A stretch of DNA of 64,000 bases from Parablautia muri. GTDB taxonomy: Bacteria; Bacillota; Clostridia; Lachnospirales; Lachnospiraceae. This document shows, piece by piece, positions 36,285-43,314 of this stretch (positions within the stretch are counted from its first letter, which is position 1; every line of letters starts with the position of its first letter). The notes below the pieces were generated by a model that was not told the origin of the DNA, searched no databases, and was given only the letters and a program-made list of their open reading frames with translations. The translations under genes were made by a program, and so were the position numbers. The stretch is taken from assembly GCF_009917485.1 (NCBI RefSeq), contig NZ_QZDT01000004.1, forward strand, positions 1 to 64,000, read 5' to 3'.

Positions 36285-36329
36285 CCATATATTGTAGAGG
36301 ACGTGAAATACAGGAGATACAATATATGG
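36285..36329 (+). promoter_or_regulatory. Hairpin that encloses the spmB ribosome binding site
   Basis: A perfect 12-base inverted repeat, CCATATATTGTA (36285-36296) and TACAATATATGG (36318-36329). The right arm contains the ATG start (36326), and the loop contains the AGGAG site. In the mRNA this hairpin would hide the start codon. Confidence 0.6.
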
Positions 36330-36862
36330 CTTCTGTTTTATCTAATATTTCTAATATAATTATACCGGTTCTTATTTTTTATATTATTGCCTATGGAGTG
36401 GTCAGCAAAACAAATGTGTATGAGGATTTTGTAAAAGGGGCAAAGGAAGGACTCAAAACGGTAGTTGGAATTATGCCAACTCTTGTGGCGCTTATGACTG
36501 CAGTTGGAATTTTGCGTGCTTCGGGATTTTTGACCTTTTTGGGGAATTTGGCGCGGCCTTTTAGTAATCGGCTGGGGTTTCCAGGGGAGTTGGTTCCGCT
36601 TGCATTTATTAAAATGTTTTCTTCGTCTGCGGCCACCGGTTTGGTGCTGGATATTTTTAAAAACTACGGGACAGACTCACGAATTGGATTGATTACCTCT
36701 ATTATGATGAGCTGTACAGAGACTATTTTTTATACTATGAGTGTGTATTTTATTGCGGCTAAGGTGACAAAGACGAGATATACTTTAACAGGAGCCCTTT
36801 TGTCCACATTGGCAGGAATTATTGCAAGTGTGGTATTGGCGGGAATGATGTATGGGGGATAA
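36326..36862 (+). CDS. spmB: Spore maturation protein B
   Basis: 178 aa from ATG 36326, which has AGGAG eight bases upstream. Membrane protein with about five hydrophobic segments (IIIPVLIFYIIAYGVV, VGIMPTLVALMTAVGIL, LVPLAFIKMFSSSAATGLVL, TLAGIIASVVLAGMMYGG) and the nucleoside-recognition/GATE pattern GIMPTLVALMTAVGILRASG. SpmB, with SpmA, is needed for spore core dehydration in Bacillus and Clostridium. The spmA partner, usually just upstream, is not found here. The start codon lies in a hairpin. Confidence 0.9.
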   Translation: MASVLSNISNIIIPVLIFYIIAYGVVSKTNVYEDFVKGAKEGLKTVVGIMPTLVALMTAVGILRASGFLTFLGNLARPFSNRLGFPGELVPLAFIKMFSSSAATGLVLDIFKNYGTDSRIGLITSIMMSCTETIFYTMSVYFIAAKVTKTRYTLTGALLSTLAGIIASVVLAGMMYGG

Positions 36863-36935
36863 ATTAGGCGTACAAGGATTTTTATCTGATAAAAAATAAA
36901 ATATAGATATAATAAATATTTTTTTGTTTTAACTA

Positions 36936-36995
36936 TTGACTACAATATAAGACTGTAGTAGTATATTGACAATCTATACTACTACAGTCTTATAT
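36936..36995 (+). promoter_or_regulatory. BlaI-type operator over the regulator promoter
   Basis: A perfect 21-base inverted repeat (36945-36965 and 36975-36995) with a 9-base spacer; each arm contains GACTGTAGTAGTATA or its complement, which holds the TGTA/TACA core of BlaI/MecI/CopY sites. It overlaps a promoter TTGACT (36936-36941), 17 bases, TAGTAT (36959-36964); a second TTGACA is at 36966-36971. Binding of the BlaI-like protein here would block its own operon. Confidence 0.8.
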
Positions 36996-37094
36996 GCTAT
37001 TATAATTATATCAATTATAATATAATAAGAAAATCTTGTTCAAAAATGGAAAAACCTTATAAGGCTACCAGATTGATTTGGGAGGAATAATTAA

Positions 37095-37454
37095 ATGGAT
37101 ATTAAACTTTTTGATTCGGAACTGAAAGTCATGGATGTACTTTGGCGGGAGGGAGATTCTACGGCAAAACATATAGCGAATTTACTCACTGAGGAAGTAG
37201 GGTGGAATATTAATACTACTTATACATTAATTAAACGATGTATCAAGAAAGGTGCGATAAAGAGAACGGAACCGAATTTTATGTGTCATGCGCTGATTCC
37301 AAAGGAAAAAGTGCAGGAGGCGGAGACAGATGAACTGATTGACAAGATTTATGACGGCTCTGTGGACAAGCTTTTTTCTGCCTTGCTTGGCAGAAAGAAA
37401 TTATCCAAGGCTCAGATTGAAAAGCTAAAACAGATTGTTGGCAGTTTGGAATGA
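37095..37454 (+). CDS. BlaI/MecI/CopY-family repressor
   Basis: 119 aa, ATG after GGGAGGAATAATTAA. Winged-helix N-terminus DSELKVMDVLWREGDSTAKHIANLL followed by NTTYTLIKRCIKKGAIKR, the recognition helix region of BlaI; the C-terminal part makes the dimer and, in the family, is cut by a BlaR1-type protease. It is followed 117 bases later by an M56 peptidase, the usual partner, and a large palindromic operator lies upstream. No beta-lactamase gene is next to it, so the target may lie elsewhere or be the operon itself. Confidence 0.93.
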   Translation: MDIKLFDSELKVMDVLWREGDSTAKHIANLLTEEVGWNINTTYTLIKRCIKKGAIKRTEPNFMCHALIPKEKVQEAETDELIDKIYDGSVDKLFSALLGRKKLSKAQIEKLKQIVGSLE

Positions 37455-37571
37455 GCTTTAAGCCTGTGTTTGAAGACCATTGAGATATAAAATAAATCTT
37501 CTTTTAATTTATGGTTTTCGATTATTTTTAATAAGTATTCATAGGATGAGTTTGTGATACAGGGGGTAATT

Positions 37572-39557
37572 ATGCTTTCTTTTATAAATTTATTGAAAAT
37601 GAGTTTTTCGGGCGCGGTCATTATTTTGGTGATTATTTTAATTCGGGCATTGTGCATGAATCGATTGCCTAAAAGAATTTTTTTGGCTTTGTGGATGATT
37701 GCGCTTTTTAGACTGCTGATTCCTTTATCAGTTTCATCGCCTTTTAGTATTTATTCTCTGGCACAGAGAAGTGAGGGGGGAGAGGATATTTTAAATGCAA
37801 TGGAGGAAATGCCGGCAGGCGAGCTCGGCTTTTCGACTTATCAGAAACAGGAAAGCCAGGGAGAAAAGGAAAACATATTGACAGAGGATGTAGAAAATAA
37901 AAAGACGAACCTTGAAACCGTTTATACGGAAAGATATAGCGTATTGGAAGATATAGATGACAAAGGGGAATATGCCGGGGAGAAAGCAGATTTTTCAATT
38001 TTGGCGGCAGTATATTTAAGCGGCGTTGTGATATTCGCAGGCTTTTTCATAGGATCTTATGCAAAAAGCTGTAAGAAGTTTAGCCTTTCTATACCTGTTG
38101 ATCAGGAAAAGGCGCAAAATTGGATCAATCTGCATTGTTTCAAACGCAGGATTTCCATGCGGCAAACAGAGTTTACACAGACACCACTTACTTACGGAAT
38201 AATATCACCTGTTATATTAATGCCGAAAACCACAAACTGGAAAGATGAAAAACAGCTTGCGTATATTCTTGCCCATGAATTGATTCACATAAAAAGATTT
38301 GACGCTGTCACGAAAATAATTATGGTAGGAGCCCTATGTATTCATTGGTTTAATCCGATGGTATGGTTCATGTATAATTTGTTAAATCGTGATTTAGAGA
38401 TTTCCTGTGACGAGGAAGTGATTCGCCAGTTTGGGGAAAAGACTAAGGCGTCCTACGCAAGGACACTTATCAGTATGGAGGAAAAGAGAAGCGGCTTGGT
38501 TCCTCTTTGGAATAGTTTTAGTAAAAATGCCATAGGCAAAAGTGCTATGGAAGAAAGGATTACAGCGATTATGAAAATGAAAAGGCCTTCCGTGATAGCA
38601 GTTTTTGGGGGAATGGTGTTGGTCTTCGTGACGGCGATTGCATTTGCTACTTCAGCAATTGCAGTTTCCGAAAAGGATTATTTGAAAAGGCTGCCCTTTG
38701 AAGACCTTAGCGATGATGAAAGCGATAAATTATTGGCGCTTTGGTTTGAAGGATATGCATCTATGACGGTAACGGATTTTCAGGAAAAGGCCTGGGAACT
38801 GACGGACACCAGAGCGTATATGGATTTAATAGAAGATTTTTCGAAGTCAGAGTATGCGATTCAGATGGAGGAAGGGAAAGAGGCTGATGCCTTAAATGAA
38901 TATATGGATTATTTTTATCATGTATTTGAACCTTTAACTGCGGAAAGATGGCAGGTGAGAGCATTTAACGGTATTATAGTAACAGACTTAAAGCCGGAAA
39001 ATCATGCACAGGTTTCCTGGGAATATATAATCAGTTTAAGGATTTTAAAGCCAGACGAATTAAAGGTAGGAGAATACCGGGATGCCCGCCTGTTTGCTGA
39101 GGAAGATATGAGAAGCTTTTTGCAGATCAGGAAGGAGGCGGAGCTGTCAGATGCGTCATATTTAGCGGAGGCTGCCAGAGAAACGGTAAATAAAATTGAG
39201 AGGGAGAGAAGTTCGGAAAAATTGGAAGTTTCCATTGAATATGTTTTGTTTCCATTAGAGGAGAGTTTGGAAGATGCCGTTAATGTACAAGTAAACGAAC
39301 AGTGGGATGAGACGCTGGCCCCGTATCTGGAATTTGGCTTAACCTACGAATATACGCCCTCCAAAGATAATCCGGGAAATGGTTTAAGGATGTTCTGGGA
39401 AGGCGCGGAGGTGAGGGGAATTGTGGATGAAGAAAGGGGAATGTGGATTACGGAGCATACAGGTGATAGTATGTACTCTGAGGATGCGGTGGAGCTGTAT
39501 GTTGTCTATGAAAAAGAAGGAAGAAGACCCCGAATATGTGGGAAAGCGTATGAATAA
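37572..39557 (+). CDS. BlaR1-like M56 membrane metallopeptidase
   Basis: 661 aa from ATG 37572 with AGGGGG upstream; a GTG at 37554 is an in-frame alternative. Membrane helices at the N-terminus (MSFSGAVIILVIILIRALC, LALWMIALFRLLIPLSV), a zinc site AHELIHIKRFD (HExxH, about residue 235) with the downstream acidic ligand in NRDLEISCDEEVI, then one more helix (VIAVFGGMVLVFVTAIAFAT) and a large extracellular part (about 370-661). That outer part is acidic and is not the penicillin-binding domain of true BlaR1, so the signal sensed is unknown. It should cleave or trigger loss of the BlaI-like repressor upstream. Confidence 0.88.
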   Translation: MLSFINLLKMSFSGAVIILVIILIRALCMNRLPKRIFLALWMIALFRLLIPLSVSSPFSIYSLAQRSEGGEDILNAMEEMPAGELGFSTYQKQESQGEKENILTEDVENKKTNLETVYTERYSVLEDIDDKGEYAGEKADFSILAAVYLSGVVIFAGFFIGSYAKSCKKFSLSIPVDQEKAQNWINLHCFKRRISMRQTEFTQTPLTYGIISPVILMPKTTNWKDEKQLAYILAHELIHIKRFDAVTKIIMVGALCIHWFNPMVWFMYNLLNRDLEISCDEEVIRQFGEKTKASYARTLISMEEKRSGLVPLWNSFSKNAIGKSAMEERITAIMKMKRPSVIAVFGGMVLVFVTAIAFATSAIAVSEKDYLKRLPFEDLSDDESDKLLALWFEGYASMTVTDFQEKAWELTDTRAYMDLIEDFSKSEYAIQMEEGKEADALNEYMDYFYHVFEPLTAERWQVRAFNGIIVTDLKPENHAQVSWEYIISLRILKPDELKVGEYRDARLFAEEDMRSFLQIRKEAELSDASYLAEAARETVNKIERERSSEKLEVSIEYVLFPLEESLEDAVNVQVNEQWDETLAPYLEFGLTYEYTPSKDNPGNGLRMFWEGAEVRGIVDEERGMWITEHTGDSMYSEDAVELYVVYEKEGRRPRICGKAYE

Positions 39558-39855
39558 ACAGTCAGAGAACGGGCTTGCATGGTGCACCCTGGATTACCGG
39601 TTTACGTATCATATTGAAGATAAAGACAAGTTAAAGGTAGAGGAACGTGATGAGTGCCTTAAAGGAATGGTGGAAGGTATTCAAAAGTTTTGGAAGGAAA
39701 CCAGCCTGGGAACCCTTCTTCTCATGAATGAGGAGGATATAGCGGGAGAGCTAGAGTTTTTAGCAAAAAAATTCAGCAATGATTTATTGACGATTCAGAT
39801 AGATGAAGATATGATTCATTATCAGTGTAAGGATGAAAGGGGATTTGATTTTTAA
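39550..39855 (+). CDS. Small unknown protein overlapping the M56 gene
   Basis: 101 aa; the ATG overlaps the M56 gene's end by 8 bases (ATGAATAA), typical of coupled translation. The sequence is acidic with segments WCTLDYRFTYHIEDKDKLKVEE and IQIDEDMIHYQCKDE. No signal peptide or family recognised. The frame is also open upstream inside the M56 gene, so it could be a cut-off tail of the M56 protein moved out of frame by a small insertion or deletion. I cannot choose between these. Confidence 0.5.
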   Translation: MNKQSENGLAWCTLDYRFTYHIEDKDKLKVEERDECLKGMVEGIQKFWKETSLGTLLLMNEEDIAGELEFLAKKFSNDLLTIQIDEDMIHYQCKDERGFDF

Positions 39856-39875
39856 AGTAAAAAACAGGATGATAG

Positions 39876-39950
39876 GTTGAAAAATCAAAGATTTTTTAAA
39901 TCAACAAATTTGTGCTTGCGTCCAAATTTGCGTGTGGTTGGCAAGTGAGG
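39876..39950. repeat. Intergenic repeat family 3, copy 2
   Basis: TTGAAAAATCAAAGATTTT, then CAAATTTG (39905-39912) and CAAATTTG again (39923-39930) with GTGCTTGCGTC-type middle. The leading part TTGAAAAAT-AAAGATTTT is shared with the copy at 61962-62020. Confidence 0.6.
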
Positions 39951-39986
39951 GATTTTTATGTATATAATTTATAGAAATAGAGAGGG

Positions 39987-40019
39987 TAAGACTGCGGTAA
40001 AGGTATTATCGCAGTCTTA
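39987..40019. terminator. Hairpin at the end of the DUF885 gene
   Basis: TAAGACTGCG (39987-39996) and CGCAGTCTTA (40010-40019), a perfect 10-base stem. It overlaps the stop codon of the minus-strand gene. There is no strong U-run on either side. Confidence 0.5.
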
Positions 40020-41823
40020 ATTTGTCGTTTAACCCCTGAAAATCAGAAGGCCCTGTCTCCAAAATAAACTGATGAAAACGCAAAAGACTGAAATCATCAC
40101 CCCACAAATTTTGTGCTGTATCCTTTAAAGAAAGGAACTCGAGAAAACCAAGATAATATTTCAGGTAATTGACCGGCTCCTCCACAATATAATCGTAAAT
40201 AGCGGATGCAGTCTGGGGGTCGGTAATGCCCACCTTCCGCAAAATGGCCTGTGCCTTTGGCAGGGTAGCTCCCTCATAATGAATTGCAATATCTAACATG
40301 GAGTAAAGACATAGCTGAATATTCCTGTTTAGACGGCAGGCTTCATACCAGGCGGCAGTTAAAGAGTCCGAAACCACTGACTGGGCATATTGATAAGACA
40401 AATTTTCCACATAAAAGGCCCAGCCCTCCACATAGCCGCCATAATGCAGCAGGTAACGGATGCAGGAGGTATTGTTTTGATTCATATAAAGCTGGCTGTA
40501 AACCGTCTGATAAAGATGGCCAGGATAACCTTCATGAGCTAAAGTGGTGTATAAAGTCAGTGCATCAGGCGAATTTTTATGGTTAATATAGATTATATTA
40601 TTACGCATATCATCTATTGGGGGTGTCAGATAGTAGGCAGGGCTGCAATAATCTTCCATGGAGGGGGATACGCTTTTGATTGTATAATGAATATCTTCCG
40701 CTTCCTCCGATTGGGGAAAGGGCGGAAAATCAGCAGCCATGCGATTTTTTAGATCATCCAGCATTTCTACAGGCGTTATGTAGGGAAAGGTGGCATCACT
40801 ATTTGTAAAGGCAGCTGCCAACTGCGGATATTGGCCAAGGAGTGAGGCCATAGCGGCAAAATTTTGCCGAAAATCTTCAAAAAGAAGGGTTTTTATTTCG
40901 GCAATGCTGCGTGAGGTGCCGGTGGTGGAGGCAAGGAGATACTCATAGTAAGCGCGGCCTTCTGGGAAATAGCACAATCCCTTGTCGTTTTGGCCGCTTC
41001 CCTGCAAAATAGTAAAGGCATCCGCTACCCTTTCATAGGCAGGCGCCATGACAGTGGTGAGCAGCCGGTCGTTTTCAGAGATCCACTTCATTTTTTGTTC
41101 CTGTGAAATGATACCCTCTTGTTCCAGGGTATTTAAGCGTTCTTCGAAGGTAGTATGGAGAAAATGGGCGCCGGAGGAAAGGGCATCTTTGTCCATAATA
41201 GAATAGCATTGCTCTATCACATCACCAGCGGCGGAGTCGGACATGAACAATCCATGTTCGGCTTTTTCTTTTTCATATTGGATAAGCCCGTCAAAGTAGG
41301 TGTCGGTTTGGTCTAATATATGCAGATAATCCTCAACATCCTTTGAGGAACGAAAAGTATAGTCGGCTAAAAGGATAGGAAGGCCGGACTGCATTCCTGA
41401 GGAAGGGGAAAGGGGCTCATCATAATAAGCGTAGGAGGAACCGGAGAGACGTAGTGTTAAATAACGATTTAATAATTTGTATGTATACGAGTCGTCCTCC
41501 TTTAAGCGGTCAGGAGATATTTTGGAGAGCTGGTTTAAGGTAGAGCGAATGTTTGACGCTCCATCATCTTCTTCTGATCTGGGTTGATAGGAAGACAAAG
41601 ACGCCTCGCCTGCAAAGCCATATTTTTCGGGATAGGCCAATGTATAATGTAGATTTAATATATTTCCGGAAAGCTCTGAGTGAAATAAGTCTTCTGTCAA
41701 TGTTTGAAAACGGCGACCATCGCTTGTAATAAAGCATGAAATTAAGATGAAGACAATAGCGAAAGCTGATAGGCCAAGGAAGAAAGAACGCCGCTTCCGG
41801 CTCCATTTTTTTATCTGCAACAA
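40006..41823 (-). CDS. DUF885-family membrane-anchored metallopeptidase-like protein
   Basis: 605 aa. The start is not ATG: the frame opens with TTG TTG (41823/41820), and GAGG lies about 12 bases upstream; the first ATG is much further in. A basic N-terminus and one hydrophobic segment (FFLGLSAFAIVFILISCFI) suggest a signal anchor or lipoprotein (Cys after ILIS). The zinc-binding motif is LAHEGYPGHLYQ (about residue 429), with GWAFYVENL downstream, the DUF885 pattern. Members are thought to be peptidases outside the membrane, but substrates are not known. Single-gene unit. Confidence 0.87.
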   Translation of the reverse strand: MLQIKKWSRKRRSFFLGLSAFAIVFILISCFITSDGRRFQTLTEDLFHSELSGNILNLHYTLAYPEKYGFAGEASLSSYQPRSEEDDGASNIRSTLNQLSKISPDRLKEDDSYTYKLLNRYLTLRLSGSSYAYYDEPLSPSSGMQSGLPILLADYTFRSSKDVEDYLHILDQTDTYFDGLIQYEKEKAEHGLFMSDSAAGDVIEQCYSIMDKDALSSGAHFLHTTFEERLNTLEQEGIISQEQKMKWISENDRLLTTVMAPAYERVADAFTILQGSGQNDKGLCYFPEGRAYYEYLLASTTGTSRSIAEIKTLLFEDFRQNFAAMASLLGQYPQLAAAFTNSDATFPYITPVEMLDDLKNRMAADFPPFPQSEEAEDIHYTIKSVSPSMEDYCSPAYYLTPPIDDMRNNIIYINHKNSPDALTLYTTLAHEGYPGHLYQTVYSQLYMNQNNTSCIRYLLHYGGYVEGWAFYVENLSYQYAQSVVSDSLTAAWYEACRLNRNIQLCLYSMLDIAIHYEGATLPKAQAILRKVGITDPQTASAIYDYIVEEPVNYLKYYLGFLEFLSLKDTAQNLWGDDFSLLRFHQFILETGPSDFQGLNDKLRLR

Positions 41824-42144
41824 AGGGATGACCTCATAAAATTATTCATTTGATTATATGAGGTCCATGATTGAAAAATGATTTTTCATTAGAAATTCAA
41901 GAGGATCGAAATATTAACAAACACCGCCGTGTTTTACAAATCGACCTATAAGCATAAAAAATTGCCAAAAAGCTTACTTTTTGACATCTCTTTTATCGTT
42001 TACAGAATACCATAATTCGGGTCCCCTTTCAAGGTTTTTTTTTACAATTTGCACAATGATTAACGAAATGATTCACTCGTGCAAACCCCTCTTTTCCTTG
42101 TACCAAAAAATAAACTTTTTGATACGATCAGGGAGGTGGCACAG
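41824..42144. promoter_or_regulatory. Gap between DUF885 and AP2-domain genes
   Basis: 321 bases between divergent genes. A plus-strand promoter candidate is TTGACA (41981-41986), 16 bases, CAGAAT (42003-42008). A small hairpin AAACAC/GTGTTT is near 41920. The rest is AT-rich with nothing I can name. Confidence 0.4.
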
Positions 42145-42603
42145 GTGGGGCACTCCAGGGAAAAATTAGATTTGCAGGGCCAAAAGTTTGGCCAGCTGAC
42201 AGTGTTAGAGCCAGTGGAAAATATTAACGGGCGAACAGCATGGCTATGCCAGTGTGATTGCGGAAGAAAAACGGTAGTAAAAACCTATCACTTACGGTGT
42301 GGACATACAAAGAGTTGTGGCTGCCAAAGTGGTCCCGGAGGGCCAAGATATGCCTTGGGTTTGACCTATATAGACGGCACCTGCGTAGAAATGCTTGCCG
42401 CTAAGACAGTGCGCAGTAATAATACCAGTGGCGTACCCGGCGTAGACTGGCTGGTGTCAAAAGGACGATGGCGTGCAACTATTTGTTTTAAAGGTAAACG
42501 GCATTATTTGGGAAGCTACAGTTGTTTTGAAGATGCCGTTAAGGCACGAAGACAGGCGGAAAAAGAAATGCATGACAGGTTCGTAAGTGAATTTACAGAT
42601 TAA
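42145..42603 (+). CDS. AP2-domain DNA-binding protein with zinc motif
   Basis: 152 aa from GTG 42145, chosen because GGGAGGTGG lies eight bases upstream. N-terminal part LDLQGQKFGQLTVLEPVEN then a cysteine cluster CQCDCGRK...CGHTKSCGCQ (about residues 33-62), likely a zinc site; C-terminal AP2/integrase-like domain GVPGVDWLVSKGRWRATICF, KRHYLGSYSCFEDAVKARRQAE. Such genes are common in Clostridia, often near phages or mobile DNA, and may bind DNA like AP2 parts of homing endonucleases. No nuclease domain is seen. It flanks the accessory adhesin module. Confidence 0.85.
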   Translation: MGHSREKLDLQGQKFGQLTVLEPVENINGRTAWLCQCDCGRKTVVKTYHLRCGHTKSCGCQSGPGGPRYALGLTYIDGTCVEMLAAKTVRSNNTSGVPGVDWLVSKGRWRATICFKGKRHYLGSYSCFEDAVKARRQAEKEMHDRFVSEFTD

Positions 42604-43077
42604 TAGACGCCATATCACCTGCGAGTTAGAAAATTTAAAAGTCTCTTAAATTAAGTCCGAATCATTTTCGGAACAACAACATCCTCTGCTGAAATCTGTA
42701 AAGTTGCCGTTTTTTAATTAAATAATGTTTTTCATTTTTTAAAGGAACAAAAAAGACTTCTATCTGAGTGAATTTTCGGCGCAAGATCCAAACAAATACC
42801 TCAAAGGAGGTCTTTTTATGGACGTTTTAAACACGGTAAGCTGAAAAAGCAACAGCCAGAGCAAAATGAATCTCGAGGATGGACTGACCGGCGTTCTTAT
42901 GAAAGCAGAACTTCATGATAACGCCATGTATTGCAACAAGGGAGCGGACATTTTTGTACGCTTATCTGCCGGGAATAATAAAGGAAAGGGGTGGGGATCA
43001 AATGCTGTCACCGGATATTCCGCCTTGGAGATGCCCTGTCGTTATAAGCGTCCATAGCGGCAGGGGAGCGGATATGG
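42604..43077. other. Long leader region before the tandem riboswitches
   Basis: No real gene is seen. A hairpin pairs AAAAAGACTTC (near 42751) with GAGGTCTTTTT (near 42807-42817), spanning a 40-base loop. Right after it, a strong site AAAGGAGG precedes ATG 42818, but that frame stops after 8 codons (MDVLNTVS); the same frame is open again from 42845 to about 43054. This may be a broken gene start or a leader peptide. Confidence 0.35.
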
Positions 43078-43170
43078 GGACGCATTTGGCAAAACCGGAG
43101 AAATCCGGCGGCGCAAAGTTACGGGACTGGGACGGTGATCTGGCAGAGTGTCAGGACCGTTATGTTCGCC
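43078..43170 (+). ncRNA. Cyclic di-GMP-I (GEMM) riboswitch, first of two
   Basis: Core GGCAAA (43088-43093), a perfect stem CCGGA-GAAA-TCCGG (43095-43108) with GNRA tetraloop, then GCGCAAAG (43110-43118) and a second stem with ACGGT/ACCGT arms (43131-43160). This is the class I c-di-GMP aptamer plan. A second copy follows at 43176. Both lie upstream of the wall-anchored adhesin. Exact borders are approximate. Confidence 0.8.
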
Positions 43171-43175
43171 GGACT

Positions 43176-43262
43176 GCACCTGGCAAAACAGGAGAAATCC
43201 TGTGACGCAAAGGCAAGGGGCCTTCTTCGTACAAGTGAATGGCAGCCCGCCCGCCGGATGCT
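43176..43262 (+). ncRNA. Cyclic di-GMP-I (GEMM) riboswitch, second of two
   Basis: GGCAAA (43182-43187), stem CAGGA-GAAA-TCCTG (43189-43202), GACGCAAAGGCAAGGGGCC (43204-43222) and the closing GGCAGCCC (43240-43247). Good match to the class I aptamer, including the tetraloop. It ends about 53 bases before the adhesin start codon. I see no terminator hairpin with U-run between it and the gene, so control may be at translation or through long-range folding. Confidence 0.85.
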
Positions 43263-43314
43263 TTTAATCTTGTTAACTAAATGGAAAAGTATCTGAAAAA
43301 AGGAAGTGAAAATT

